Assembly (NCBI GenBank): GCA_014338405.1
Contig: JTDE01002166.1
Span: 37,080 to 101,079 of the forward strand
Reading direction: 5' to 3'
Source of the DNA: Paragonimus skrjabini miyazakii
Taxonomy: Eukaryota; Platyhelminthes; Trematoda; Plagiorchiida; Troglotrematidae
Length of the DNA stretch: 64,000 nucleotides
Below are positions 52,645 to 61,640 of the stretch, piece after piece. The translations under genes were made by a program, and so were the position numbers. The first letter of the stretch is position 1; each line of letters begins with the position of its first letter. The notes below the pieces were generated by a model. The model did no database searches. It was not told where the DNA came from and worked only from the letters and a program-made list of their open reading frames with translations.

Positions 52645-53406
52645 GGGTGTGCTCAAAGAACAAGGCTATTCCACTCGGTTCATCAGAAAATTCAGTCAAC
52701 CAACCCAAAAGTAACAGGTGAAGCTAGACAATCTCAGAAAGGTCGTGGTTCTGAATCTTCCATTCACACAGCTACTGTTACTACTACCGCGACTACCACT
52801 ACCACAGAACCGCCATTAAGTGGATCTTCAACGCTACTCAGTTGGTTGTAGTTTACGTAACCCCTCGCATCTCAACATCCCCAGCCAAACAGCAGATGCC
52901 TCCGTTTGCCAAACCTCATGTCATCTACTAATATATATTTGGGTGTAGAGTCACCTACACTGGCAGAATCAAGTGCCAGTTGCAAACTAGAATTAGTGAA
53001 TATATGTCAATTTGGATCATACGCTAGACTACGCAACCGATTGGTGCTACATCAGTCGCCACCACCACCACGGAACCTACAAACAGCTTGCCTCAATCGT
53101 TGTCCGACACTTGTTGCTAACGCATCATCAACCGGGTACAGTCGAAGAATTCAAGGTCATCTAAAAGATCACCAACCTATGCCGTCTGTGATATACCAAG
53201 ACGGTTGCCATCGGAAGGAATCGGCCGGTCCTGTGCATTCAGAAGAATCTGTTAGTCAATCCGGCAACGATAGGGTCTGTGCACTAATAGACGATTCATG
53301 TTTCATTGTAGTTTGCTCTGCAGTTTGGTTTTCGTCTGATAAAATTTGGCGGTCTGTAGTAAGCGAAATGTGTCCTGACGTAATTCACGTAACACAGCAT
53401 GTTTGA
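52645..53406 (+). CDS. Uncharacterised coding-like region, Ser/Thr-rich
   Basis: After a possible acceptor ('aataatctacag', ending 52644) one frame reads ...GEARQSQKGRGSESS and a Thr-rich TATVTTTATTTTTEPP, then stops at about 52848. A second frame is open from 52861 to 53406 (about 181 codons, the longest open stretch here outside transposons) and contains QSPPPPRN. A third frame near 53050 gives VATTTTEPTNSLPQSLS, echoing the first TTTTEPP segment. Coding-like text in three frames suggests either short introns or a frameshifted pseudogene. I recognise no family, and the exon structure cannot be decided from sequence alone. Confidence 0.2.
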
Positions 53407-53410
53407 TTTC

Positions 53411-53457
53411 ACATTAAGTTATATTAAGTTAAGTTAAGTTATATTAAGTTTTATTAA
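53411..53457. repeat. Short tandem TTAAG/TATTAAGT repeats
   Basis: About six imperfect copies of a 5- to 8-bp unit (ttaagt, tattaagt) lie in a row just after the stop of the open frame at 53406. A simple-sequence expansion; no function is inferred. Confidence 0.7.
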
Positions 53458-56400
53458 CACAATCAATATTAACTGGATTTAGTAAAGTTGCTGGGGAACT
53501 TAACACACCTGAAACGTTTTAGCTTCCGGTGACATTTTTATGGAATCGCCCGTGTTTTTCTAATTCCGTAACTAAGACTTCAGATTTGAGGTGTTGTTGT
53601 GCACTGGAAACCAAGGTTTGGCTTGAACGTTTATACCTGTGATTACTTGGGCCCATTCTGACGCCATAGTTTTATGTTGAACACTCCAAATGTAATCTTG
53701 TGTGTACGTGCTATAATTACCCGAGTAAATATCTATCCGCAGATTACGAAAACGTTGTAAGTCAACTGGAGTGTCCTATTTACCTAGCCGGAGATTGATT
53801 CAGTTTAGACTTATTTGAGAGTAATTGACCGCACTAGTAAAAACGACTTCGATTTTATATGAAGATCCAAAGCTTCAAACGAAAGAAAGTAAATTGACCG
53901 CGATAAAAACAGTTTGTCCTAACCACTTTGTCCATTAAAATAAGCAGATGCTTTTAATGCGCCAACTTTTATGATTATCAGACGTCCGAGAACGATTGAT
54001 CCACACCTACAGTTTATCCTCAAAATTCACACAAACAGATTGTCGTCTATAACAAGTCAACAAGTGTACATTCTCTAGCCTAGTGTCTTAATCTAATAAC
54101 CCGCGAAAATATTAGAACTGGTTAAATCATAAATGTCTTGTTATAGTCCAAGTACACCCCTAGTAAATGCCGACTACTCTGCGGTACAGCTTACTTCCGT
54201 GGTTTACGGTAAGATATGTCTCAAGCTCTGCATTCGTTTCGGAGATCGCAGAATCAGACTTCCACAGGCATTTCCCGAAAACCACAGCCAAGTTAGTTAG
54301 ATAACTTTTTTGGTTGATTCGAGTTCGTTTGTTCAAAGCAACGCGCCTATCTATTGCAACGATCTCTTACTTCAAAATGTGCCACTCTTGGGAAATAATT
54401 TTATTCAGCCGAACAGGGGTAATACAAAGCTCGTTAAGCGAAAAGTTGTTTATACATTTCAAAGCCAATCAAGCATAAACTGAATTGTTATACGCAGTTT
54501 ATACTATGGTATAAATAATATGCATCGACGCCTAATCGAAAAGGAATGTTGCCCCAAGATCTGACGAATCTGACAACTCACGAAAGGGCTGAATGAAGTG
54601 CAATCTCCCTTTAAGAAATCAGTTGTCGATATCAAAGAACTCATTGCGACTTGAGAAGAACAACGAAACGTTTTTTTCCGTTTCCATAGGATTTTCCGCC
54701 TGCACTGATCAGTCTACTTCCATTAAGAATTCTGGTGTTTTCAACGAACCAATCCGACTGAAAACCTGCAAAACAAGTCGAACTGACGGCTTATCACCGT
54801 CTTGTTGACAAACGTTACGTCGAGGGTTAAGAACGAACAATTTTAACACCATTTTATACACGTTTGTGGCGTTACATGTTATCTTTTGAGTCGAAACCTG
54901 AACAAAAACAAATTCAAGTCAGTTTACCCATCATTACGTTCAAACCTTGATGGTATCGCCTGTCCAGTCCATTTTAGACTGCCACCGCATTACGTAAACT
55001 CTAGAGCTGTTAACACACGTAGTATAGAGTATATTGAAGTTGGTTAGATCACTTCTTCAAATTGATAACACTTCTGGCATTTTGATCTCAAATATCAATG
55101 TTTTACTCTATTCCTTTGTAAGCCGTATCAAATATGTTATTGGTCAATTTTTATCTCTACTCTTTAGTATTTGTGGTGCTCAAAATGTAAAATATTATAT
55201 TTCTCGTCGTAAATGCATTTTGCATCCATCTCAGTTCAAAAAGACACTTTGGTAACCAAACGGGCATATGTTGTAGTGTCTATCGTCAACCACTAAGCTT
55301 GCTTTTTTCACTCACTTAGCAGTATACTTTATGCAAACCATCAACAATGTCAGGGTCCTGTAACCTCTCTGTTGACAAATCCAGTGGTTTTGACCGTCTA
55401 TTTTTGTTCACCAGGTGGAACAGACATTGTATAGTTTTTTCTTGCATACTTTTCATTGACGAAAATCACGAACAATTCGTCGACTCCATTCTATCATATA
55501 TTTGTGGATAACTGTAAGAAAAATATTGGCACAGTCACTACATGTTAATCATGTTTCCATCGAGGTCCAAACCGGCAATTGTTTCTCTCGCCATTCCATA
55601 TTATTTAGTTATTCAGTTTATCAAGGTTTGTATGCTGCACAGTAATATATGCTATTTACTACCTGGCACCTCTGGTTTGTTGTCAGTGGATTTATACATT
55701 CTGCTGAACCCATGAACCATATACCCAGTTCCAGTGTCTGAACAATGTGCAATGTATGAAACATTGTTAGAAAAAATTATCTGATACTACCAAACTCATT
55801 GATAGGATCTACCTAAAGGTACTTCCAACTATTCTACTAGGCCCAATTAAAAGTACTTATCCGTTCATACTCGGTCTTACTCGTACTTTTTCGATCCTCA
55901 TTTGGATAAACTTCCACACGTTGTCAGCATTGTTTCAAGGAAATAACCCTAAATCTGAATGAACACTTCCAAACGTCTTTTTGCGCCTGGTTTTCAGAGG
56001 ATCTTAGTAAGTTTTCTGATCACTATTACTAATTTGTGACCTAAACATTTAAACATGAAAAACGCTGATAATTCACCTGTCGAAGTGCACAAACAACAGT
56101 GTTACCTAAACTTAACCATCAACATTATTCACACGGTTGTTTTACTAAACAATGTGAGTGACAAATTGATTACTGTGAGTGTGCCACTAAAAGAATCTAG
56201 CGAATATAACTGTATTTATGTTGCGGATAATTACTAGTGCCTTTATCTGTAATGTCCACCTCCAAGTTACCAGTGTCACACAAATAGAACGACGCAGAGG
56301 TAGTCGGACTACTTCTATACCTGCCGTTTGGAGAAATATTTATGACCAAACTAAAGATAACGGATCTCTAAATTGTCACCATCAAATGCAAACTCTACAA

Positions 56401-56664
56401 TCGATGTATAGAACGCTTTCCTTCGGAATCCATAAAGCGTTGAACCACAGACCATATTAGTTGACTTCAGAAAACTTCTAAACATGTTATTAATCTTTGA
56501 ATTGCAGCTTCAAAATGCGACGTTACTTTGTCAAGCAGACTAATCGGTGCAAAGGCTGGAAAAACGCACCTTCACACACTTGTCACTCTGAAATGAACAA
56601 GTAATTTAGCCAGCTGTTTATATAAAAAAATGTAAAGTGCCTGCATACTGTATGCTTTTTAAAA
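53458..56664. other. No gene recognised
   Basis: About 3.2 kb of AT-rich DNA before the LINE. Short open stretches (for example 54593-54808, 56218-56460) show no motif. Confidence 0.4.
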
Positions 56665-59125
56665 TGACGAACAATGTAGGTGAGAGACGCTCATATAGCA
56701 GTTAGTTACAGGTGGCGCCACTCTGTTAAGGACTGTCGTGCCTTTTGGAGCAACCGCCTGGACCCGGACCATGCTGTTGTGCGTGTCCGTTTTGTTTTAT
56801 CATTTGCCCAGGGGATATACGCTGGTAAATGCAAAGTGCTTGACTGGCATTCGAGCGATGAGGATGTAAAGGACGCTTACCAAAAAACATTGGTGAAGAA
56901 GTTACCCAGTTCGAGTCAGATGAAGGATCCTAATGAACACTGAGAAGAAATCACCGAAGCTATGAACGCATGCTGTGAACAGGCATATCCCGATGGGGCT
57001 GTTCAGTTGCGACAGCACTGGATTTCTGTCACGTCGATAAACCTTATGTACAAGCGTCGCTCGATCCCACCTGGTTCTGAATATGATGACGACCGTCGAG
57101 AACTTAAACGCAAGCTGACTAAAAGCTTGCGCAAAGACCGTGAGCAATACTTGGTCGAACAATCAAAAGAGATGGAAAAAGCCTTTTTATCTGGGAATAG
57201 CAGAAAGCTTTTTTCCCTGATCCGTGGTTGTACTGGCCGTGAAGTCGGTGTAAGTGAGACCATATGTGACAAAGATGGTTCACTTATTACCAGTCAATCA
57301 CGCCAACTTGATAAGTGGGCTGAACATTTCGAAGAATAGTCCAGTTGGCCTCAACCAGATCCTGTGGACGATGAGGCCCGAATGGTCAGTTATTGCATTC
57401 CAGACGGTCCTCCGTCGGAAGCAGAAGTGGTGCTGGAGCTCAAGTTACTGAAGCGTAATAAGGCTCCAGGAACAGACCTCCTCCCTCCTTCTCTTTTCAA
57501 GAATGTTGGTGAGAGTTTGATATCAGAGCTGACGCGACTCCTCCAGACGATCTGAGAGACTGAAGAGATGCTTCGTGATTGGTGCCTATCAACAGTCATT
57601 CCCGTTTTCAAAATGTGGGCCCGAAATCTATGTGACAACCACCGGGGCATCAGTTTGGTGTCTGCTACGTCCAGGTTACTCACTGGCCTCAATTTACGTC
57701 GAGTCAGTAAATCCAGAAAAAGTGAGATATACAAAAAACAGGCAGGATTTTGATCCGGTCAAGGTTGCGTTGAATACACTTTTACTTTGCGACGGATCTT
57801 GGAACATCGGCACTGTTACAGACAGCCGACAATCGTGGTCTTTCTGGACCTGAAGGCTGCTTTCGAATCAGTTGCTTGCAAAGTTCTCTGGAGCTGCCTT
57901 CTCCGCAAGGGAATACCAGAGAAATACGTGAATCTACTGAGATCGCTGTATGTTTACTCTGCGAACAGGGTGAGAGTTTATGGACAATAGTCTCGGGCGT
58001 TCACCACTTCTAGTGGTGTTCAACAGGGGTGTCCGATTTACCCTTCCTGTTAAATTTTGTCATGGACGACGTTCTGGAAGATGCGCTTCAGGAGTCCATT
58101 GGGCTTGGTGTTGAGCTTCTTCCTGGCACTAAATTGACCAATCTGGAGTACGCAAACGACATTATCTTACTTAGCCCCTTTGGCGAAAACATGCAAACCA
58201 TGCTGGACAGGTTGAGCGACCGAGCTGGTTTGTATGGAATGCGCTTTGCACCTTCAAAGCATAAAGTGTTGCTTCAAGCCTGGGGCACTTCAACTCCTAC
58301 TTTCTTCATTGCAGATAATCTGCTTGAGACTGTGGATCGTTTCACATACTTGGGTAGCACTATCTCGTCAGTCTGTAATATTTCTGATAAGATATCAGCA
58401 AGGATTGCAAAGGTACGAGCTACCTTTGCCAAACTGCGTCGAAAAGACGTCCGGTTGTCGCTGAAATGAAGGGTATATAATGCTTGTGTGCGTTCCATTT
58501 TGCTTTATGGTTCAAAAACGTGGCCTGTTTACAAAGAAGATACCAACAGGCTTGCTGTGTTTGACCATCGTTTTCTCCACCAATTGGCCCATATTAAGTG
58601 GACTGATCGCGTGAGCATTGTGGCAGTTCGCCGGCGCATATTCCGGAACGCTCGGGATGCGCGATCAATTGGTCAATTAATTACGGTACACAGCTTGCGA
58701 TGGTTGGGTCACGTACTCAGTGTGTCATCTGATGGTTTACCGTACTAGGCATTATATGCTGAGACCACCAACAGTTGAGTCAAACCACGTGGTGGTCAAG
58801 CAACAACGAGGTCACGAAATATGAAGACCCTGACTGCTTCATTGAGCAAAGTGGGTAGGTGTCGCCAGTCTGGATGGGGTCCTCGTGATCACTCAAACCG
58901 CTGGTTAGAGACGCTATCCGAGATGGCGATGTGTCGCAGTCAATGGCGTACCTGTATCCATACCATTTCCGCCTCTTCCTCTTAGTCTTCTCTCAATAAT
59001 TTTCAACCTTCTTAGTAACGTTTTCTTCTAAGATATTCCACGTCACTGTTGATGTGAACGACGGCCCGAGCCACAGCACCTTTTGGTCAGGCTCATGGCT
59101 GTTATTATAATGATGATGAGGTGCT
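56665..59125 (+). mobile_element. RTE-like LINE (copy L1), 5'-truncated
   Basis: A non-LTR retrotransposon missing its 5' end, including most of the apurinic endonuclease domain. It runs through reverse transcriptase and a C-terminal domain into a 3' untranslated region ending in 'ataatgatgatgag' (about 59112-59125). That tail is typical of RTE-clade elements, which end in short simple repeats instead of poly-A. The clade call rests on the RT/C-terminal motif order and this tail; a CR1-type origin is less likely. No target-site duplication was identified. Confidence 0.85.
56680..58986 (+). pseudogene. RTE-like LINE ORF2: endonuclease end, reverse transcriptase, C-terminal domain
   Basis: Blocks in order: end of the endonuclease (DCRAFWSNRLDPDHAVVRVR, about 56716-56775); connector to about 57340; RT start with RNKAPGTDLLPPSLF (about 57454-57500) and NHRGISLVSATSRLLTG (about 57637-57690); motif A FLDLKAAF (57841-57864); motif C YANDIILL (58149 onward); DRFTYLGSTIS (about 58335-58370); LLYGSKTWPV (about 58500-58530); LRWLGHVLS (about 58698-58725); RWLETLSEM (about 58910-58935). 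The frame is kept from 56680 to 57990 through in-frame stops at 56941, 57337, 57553, 57751 and 57988. One frameshift near 58000 follows, then stops at 58467 and 58746. The catalytic YADD is YAND. It is an inactive copy decayed mainly by point mutation. Confidence 0.9.
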
Positions 59126-60243
59126 TACTGGAAGTGATTACCCCGAGCAATTCATGAGTAAAATTCACACTCTAATACAAAACGTAAATTCTCTCAACCT
59201 GCGGAGCAATTCGAATTTTCTTCGGTCTGTCAAAAAGGGCCGCAGTTGACAGAAGATCACTTAACCACAGGACTTCAAAGGCAGTCGTGGTTGTCTATCT
59301 TCTTGCTAACTAAATCACGTGCTTAGTGCTGTGACATTGCCTCAAACTTAGTTTGCCCGAATTCCATCTGTGATATTTTACTTACTCCTTCCACACCTTC
59401 CACAAATTCACCCATATCTATTCTACATTTTTCTAAATATATTGATTCACTTGAAACTTTTTTCACTACACTAATGGCGCGTACGTTTTGCAACCGCATA
59501 AGGCTGATGAGAATGAACAAGACAGGTATGTGCTCAAATGACTCTTGAGTTTCATGTGAAGGTGATCACAACTAAAGTTGTGCCATTTTTTGCCCTCATT
59601 GAGTAGTTAATTTGCTCCACATTTTTTTATTTGTCCGCCTTTTGGTGTTTACTTTATTGACTACTATAAGGTATTAATAGATATTGGTTTGGAAGCCAAG
59701 TTGTTTGAGATTTTGCGCTCTGTACGCTTGTGGTTAGCGAATACCAGTTGAAAACACTCTGAAAATTTGTAGAGAAGTGTCGACAAAATTAACGCCAGTA
59801 AAATATTATTATCAAATGACCTGGTATCCAGTTTTGGCAATTTACTGACCACACCTACCAATACCATCCTGTTACGCGACAACAGTAAGTGACCTCGAAA
59901 AATTGCATAAATTATGGTGTACCTAGTACACGCCACAACATAAAAGTTTTGTTTTCGAATTTGCACAATACTCTGCAAAAAAGCAGGAACCAAAACCGTA
60001 ACTATAGTACAAGCAACTGATCATCAATCAAAATATATCAAGTTTTCAGTGTACAACATTAAGATAAAAAACCGAATGTGTGCACTTTGCGTCCGGTGGA
60101 GGGCATATTATTAATGGAGAATTATTGGTGAAAGTTGAAGAAGTATGACTCCGGACTGACCATAAAGTTACAACGTCATATTTTGAATTGGATTTTCTAC
60201 TAAGATATATTTACCGAAGAAGATCAAAATTGGCTAAAAGTTG
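59126..60243. other. No gene recognised
   Basis: AT-rich spacer between the LINE and the SINE cluster. Open stretches on the minus strand (59323-59520, 59664-59993) have no motif. Nothing else is seen. Confidence 0.4.
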
Positions 60244-60560
60244 GTTACTGATTAGAAGTTGGAGATTTAGTTAATTTCAAATTGAACATCACCCACAAGC
60301 AATCACAGCTTTTACATTCCCATAGATTTTCCAGTTGACCCCTTTCGAAAAGAAGCACTAGACTTGAGTTTTGCTCTCATTAAAGCTCGTCAGTAGTACA
60401 TATCCTTGCTACTACCGGCACTAGAACTCCGGCCATGCTGTTAAAGAGGTAACCGTGTTTACCACTGCGCCACTGACCCCACACCAGGCAGGACCGAATT
60501 ATCATCGCAAGTGAACGCTCAACCACTTTTGCTTGTGAGTAATTATTAGGTTGCTCGATC
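60244..60560 (-). repeat. tRNA-headed SINE, copy S6 (with leader)
   Basis: The best copy for the 5' half. On the minus strand it has the leader 'cgatcgagcaacctaataat', 'actcacaagcaaaagtggtt' and 'gataattcgg', then the A-box-like 'gtggcgcagtggtaaac' (rc of about 60456-60472). The B-box-like 'ccggagttctagtgccgg', the hammerhead (60353-60400), a 'cttttcgaaagg' element and the body ending in 'taactaaatctcc' (rc of about 60261-60273) follow. It faces S7 in inverted orientation. Confidence 0.85.
60353..60400 (-). ncRNA. Hammerhead-ribozyme motif of SINE S6
   Basis: Minus strand: GTACTA / CTGACGAG / CTTTAATGAGAGC / AAAA / CTCAAG / TC / TAGTGC. Helix I has 6 pairs including one G-U. Helix II has 5 pairs including one G-U, with an AAUG loop. 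Helix III has 3 pairs and a 2-nt loop. CUGACGA is intact and G12 is A. Compensated helices across S4-S7 support a real RNA structure. Confidence 0.7.
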
Positions 60561-60594
60561 GCCTTAAGAGGAGACAATTATTGTCCGTTAACCT

Positions 60595-60970
60595 CAACCA
60601 TGAAAACCCAGCCGGAGTTGAAATCCCGGCCGTGGCAAAAATATGCACTACTGACAAGCTCTAACAAGAGTGGAACTCGAGTCTAATGTTTCTTCTTGAA
60701 AAAGGCCGGCTAGAAAGTCCATCTGGATGCAAAAGCTGCGATCTATTATAGGTGGTGTCTAACTTGAAGTTGGCTAAATCTCCGACTACTCATCAGTAAT
60801 CTAAAATACCGCCTAGCAGGTCTGATGAGATCGGAGATTTCAACCTGTGTAGGTTGACATAAGCGCGGAGTTATCAATTGGAGTGAACAGTCAGCAATTG
60901 TGTCTCCTGTCGAGACGATCAAGCAACCTGACCATTATTCACAAGATAAGGAAGTTGCACGTTCATACGT
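60595..60970 (+). repeat. tRNA-headed SINE, copy S7 (starts inside the tRNA head)
   Basis: It begins near the B box ('gccggagttgaaatcccggc', 60611-60630), then the hammerhead (60644-60690). The body 'cttgaagttggctaaatctc' (about 60764) and the tail 'gtaatctaaaataccgccta', 'caattggagtgaacag' and 'gtcgagacgatcaagcaacc' follow. The tail runs without a gap into a new leader (copy S8). It lacks its own A box. Confidence 0.8.
60644..60690 (+). ncRNA. Hammerhead-ribozyme motif of SINE S7
   Basis: Plus strand: GCACTA / CTGACAAG / CTCTAACAAGAGT / GGAA / CTCGAG / TC / TAATGT. Helices II (5 pairs with one G-U) and III (palindromic CTCGAG) are well kept. Here G12 is retained but A13 is G, and G8 is A. 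So the core is damaged at other positions than in S4-S6. Confidence 0.6.
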
Positions 60971-61045
60971 GACAATTCGGCCGGTCCTAGTGTAAGGTCA
61001 GTGACGCTGTGGTCAATGCGGTTCCTTAATAAAAGCTTTGCGCCT
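60955..61045 (+). repeat. tRNA-headed SINE, leader and A box of a second unit (S8)
   Basis: 'gacaattcggccggtcctag' (60971-60990) and 'aaggtcagtgacgctgtggt' match the leader and A box of S2 and S6. They follow the S7 tail directly. Similarity is lost before the B box. With S7 this gives one and a bit tandem units. Confidence 0.6.
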
Positions 61046-61453
61046 GCAAATGATGATATTTGCAGCACATATCGAGCAATAACAGGCTAATGGGATGAAG
61101 GTTCACCATTTTGTGGTGGAAACTGTAGGTAGTTATATCTTAAGTTTCACAGAGTTATGTTTCAAAACCAAGCGCTTATGTGCTATGACCAAGAACATAT
61201 GAGGAATAGGATAAGCTGATATGTGCGTATACTACGTTTAATGTACCACGTTGATTTGCACGGTAAATTTTGCCTAACTCTTTTGTATTTTCTATGATAA
61301 TATTCACCCTGAAATATTGAAAGTTAGCGGCTTCAAATTTTCTTATAATATGTAAGAGTTTGCACTTCCGTTGCTTGACGAACCGTAATTATAGTTAATT
61401 GGAACTGTAGCGTGCGGCACTTGTAATACTTGTTAACACGCTGAATCTCATAA
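61046..61453. other. Spacer before PLE-3
   Basis: About 400 bp of AT-rich DNA between the SINE cluster and the target-site duplication of PLE-3. Nothing is recognised. Confidence 0.5.
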
Positions 61454-61464
61454 AGAACAGATCA

Positions 61465-61640
61465 ATTAACCAGTAACGATAGAAGATACATCGCGAAATG
61501 TTAACATTTCGTTTACTCTCTTCAGTCACGAACGTAAAACATTGGAATATATAGGACATGCGGATAACAACAACAATAGAAACAATGAACGATTGGGTTT
61601 ACACAAAACAAGGACTGTTATCAGTTCCAGGGCAGATAAC
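61465..61640 (-). repeat. PLE-3 left terminal repeat (inverted pLTR)
   Basis: Reverse complement of 63734-63910 with only a few differences over about 177 bp. Shared strings include 'attaaccagtaacgatagaa', 'ggaatatataggacatgcgg' and 'tgttatcagttccagggcag'. Its minus strand carries a hammerhead-like motif (61490-61532). Confidence 0.9.
61490..61532 (-). ncRNA. Hammerhead-ribozyme-like motif in PLE-3 left repeat
   Basis: Minus strand: GTTCGTGA / CTGAAGAG / AGTAAAC / GAAA / TGTTAACA / TT / TCGCGATG. The core CUGANGA and GAAA are intact. Helix I has 6 pairs (one G-U). Helix III is a short palindrome. Helix II is reduced to one G-C pair with a 6-nt loop, which is unusual and may lower activity. 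Cleavage would follow AUU. Confidence 0.6.

Noticed and set aside
59497..59520. CTGATGAG near 59500 as a hammerhead
   Set aside because: It is followed by AATGAACAAG with no GAAA core and no pairing arms.
60440..60480. Genuine tRNA gene at the A/B boxes
   Set aside because: The boxes sit in a dispersed repeat and the acceptor and anticodon stems do not close; it is a SINE head.
60812..60860. CTGATGAG in the SINE tail (also TTAATGAG at 33648) as a second hammerhead
   Set aside because: CAGG/CCTG could pair as helix I, but there is no GAAA at the right place and no UH before the closing strand in either copy.
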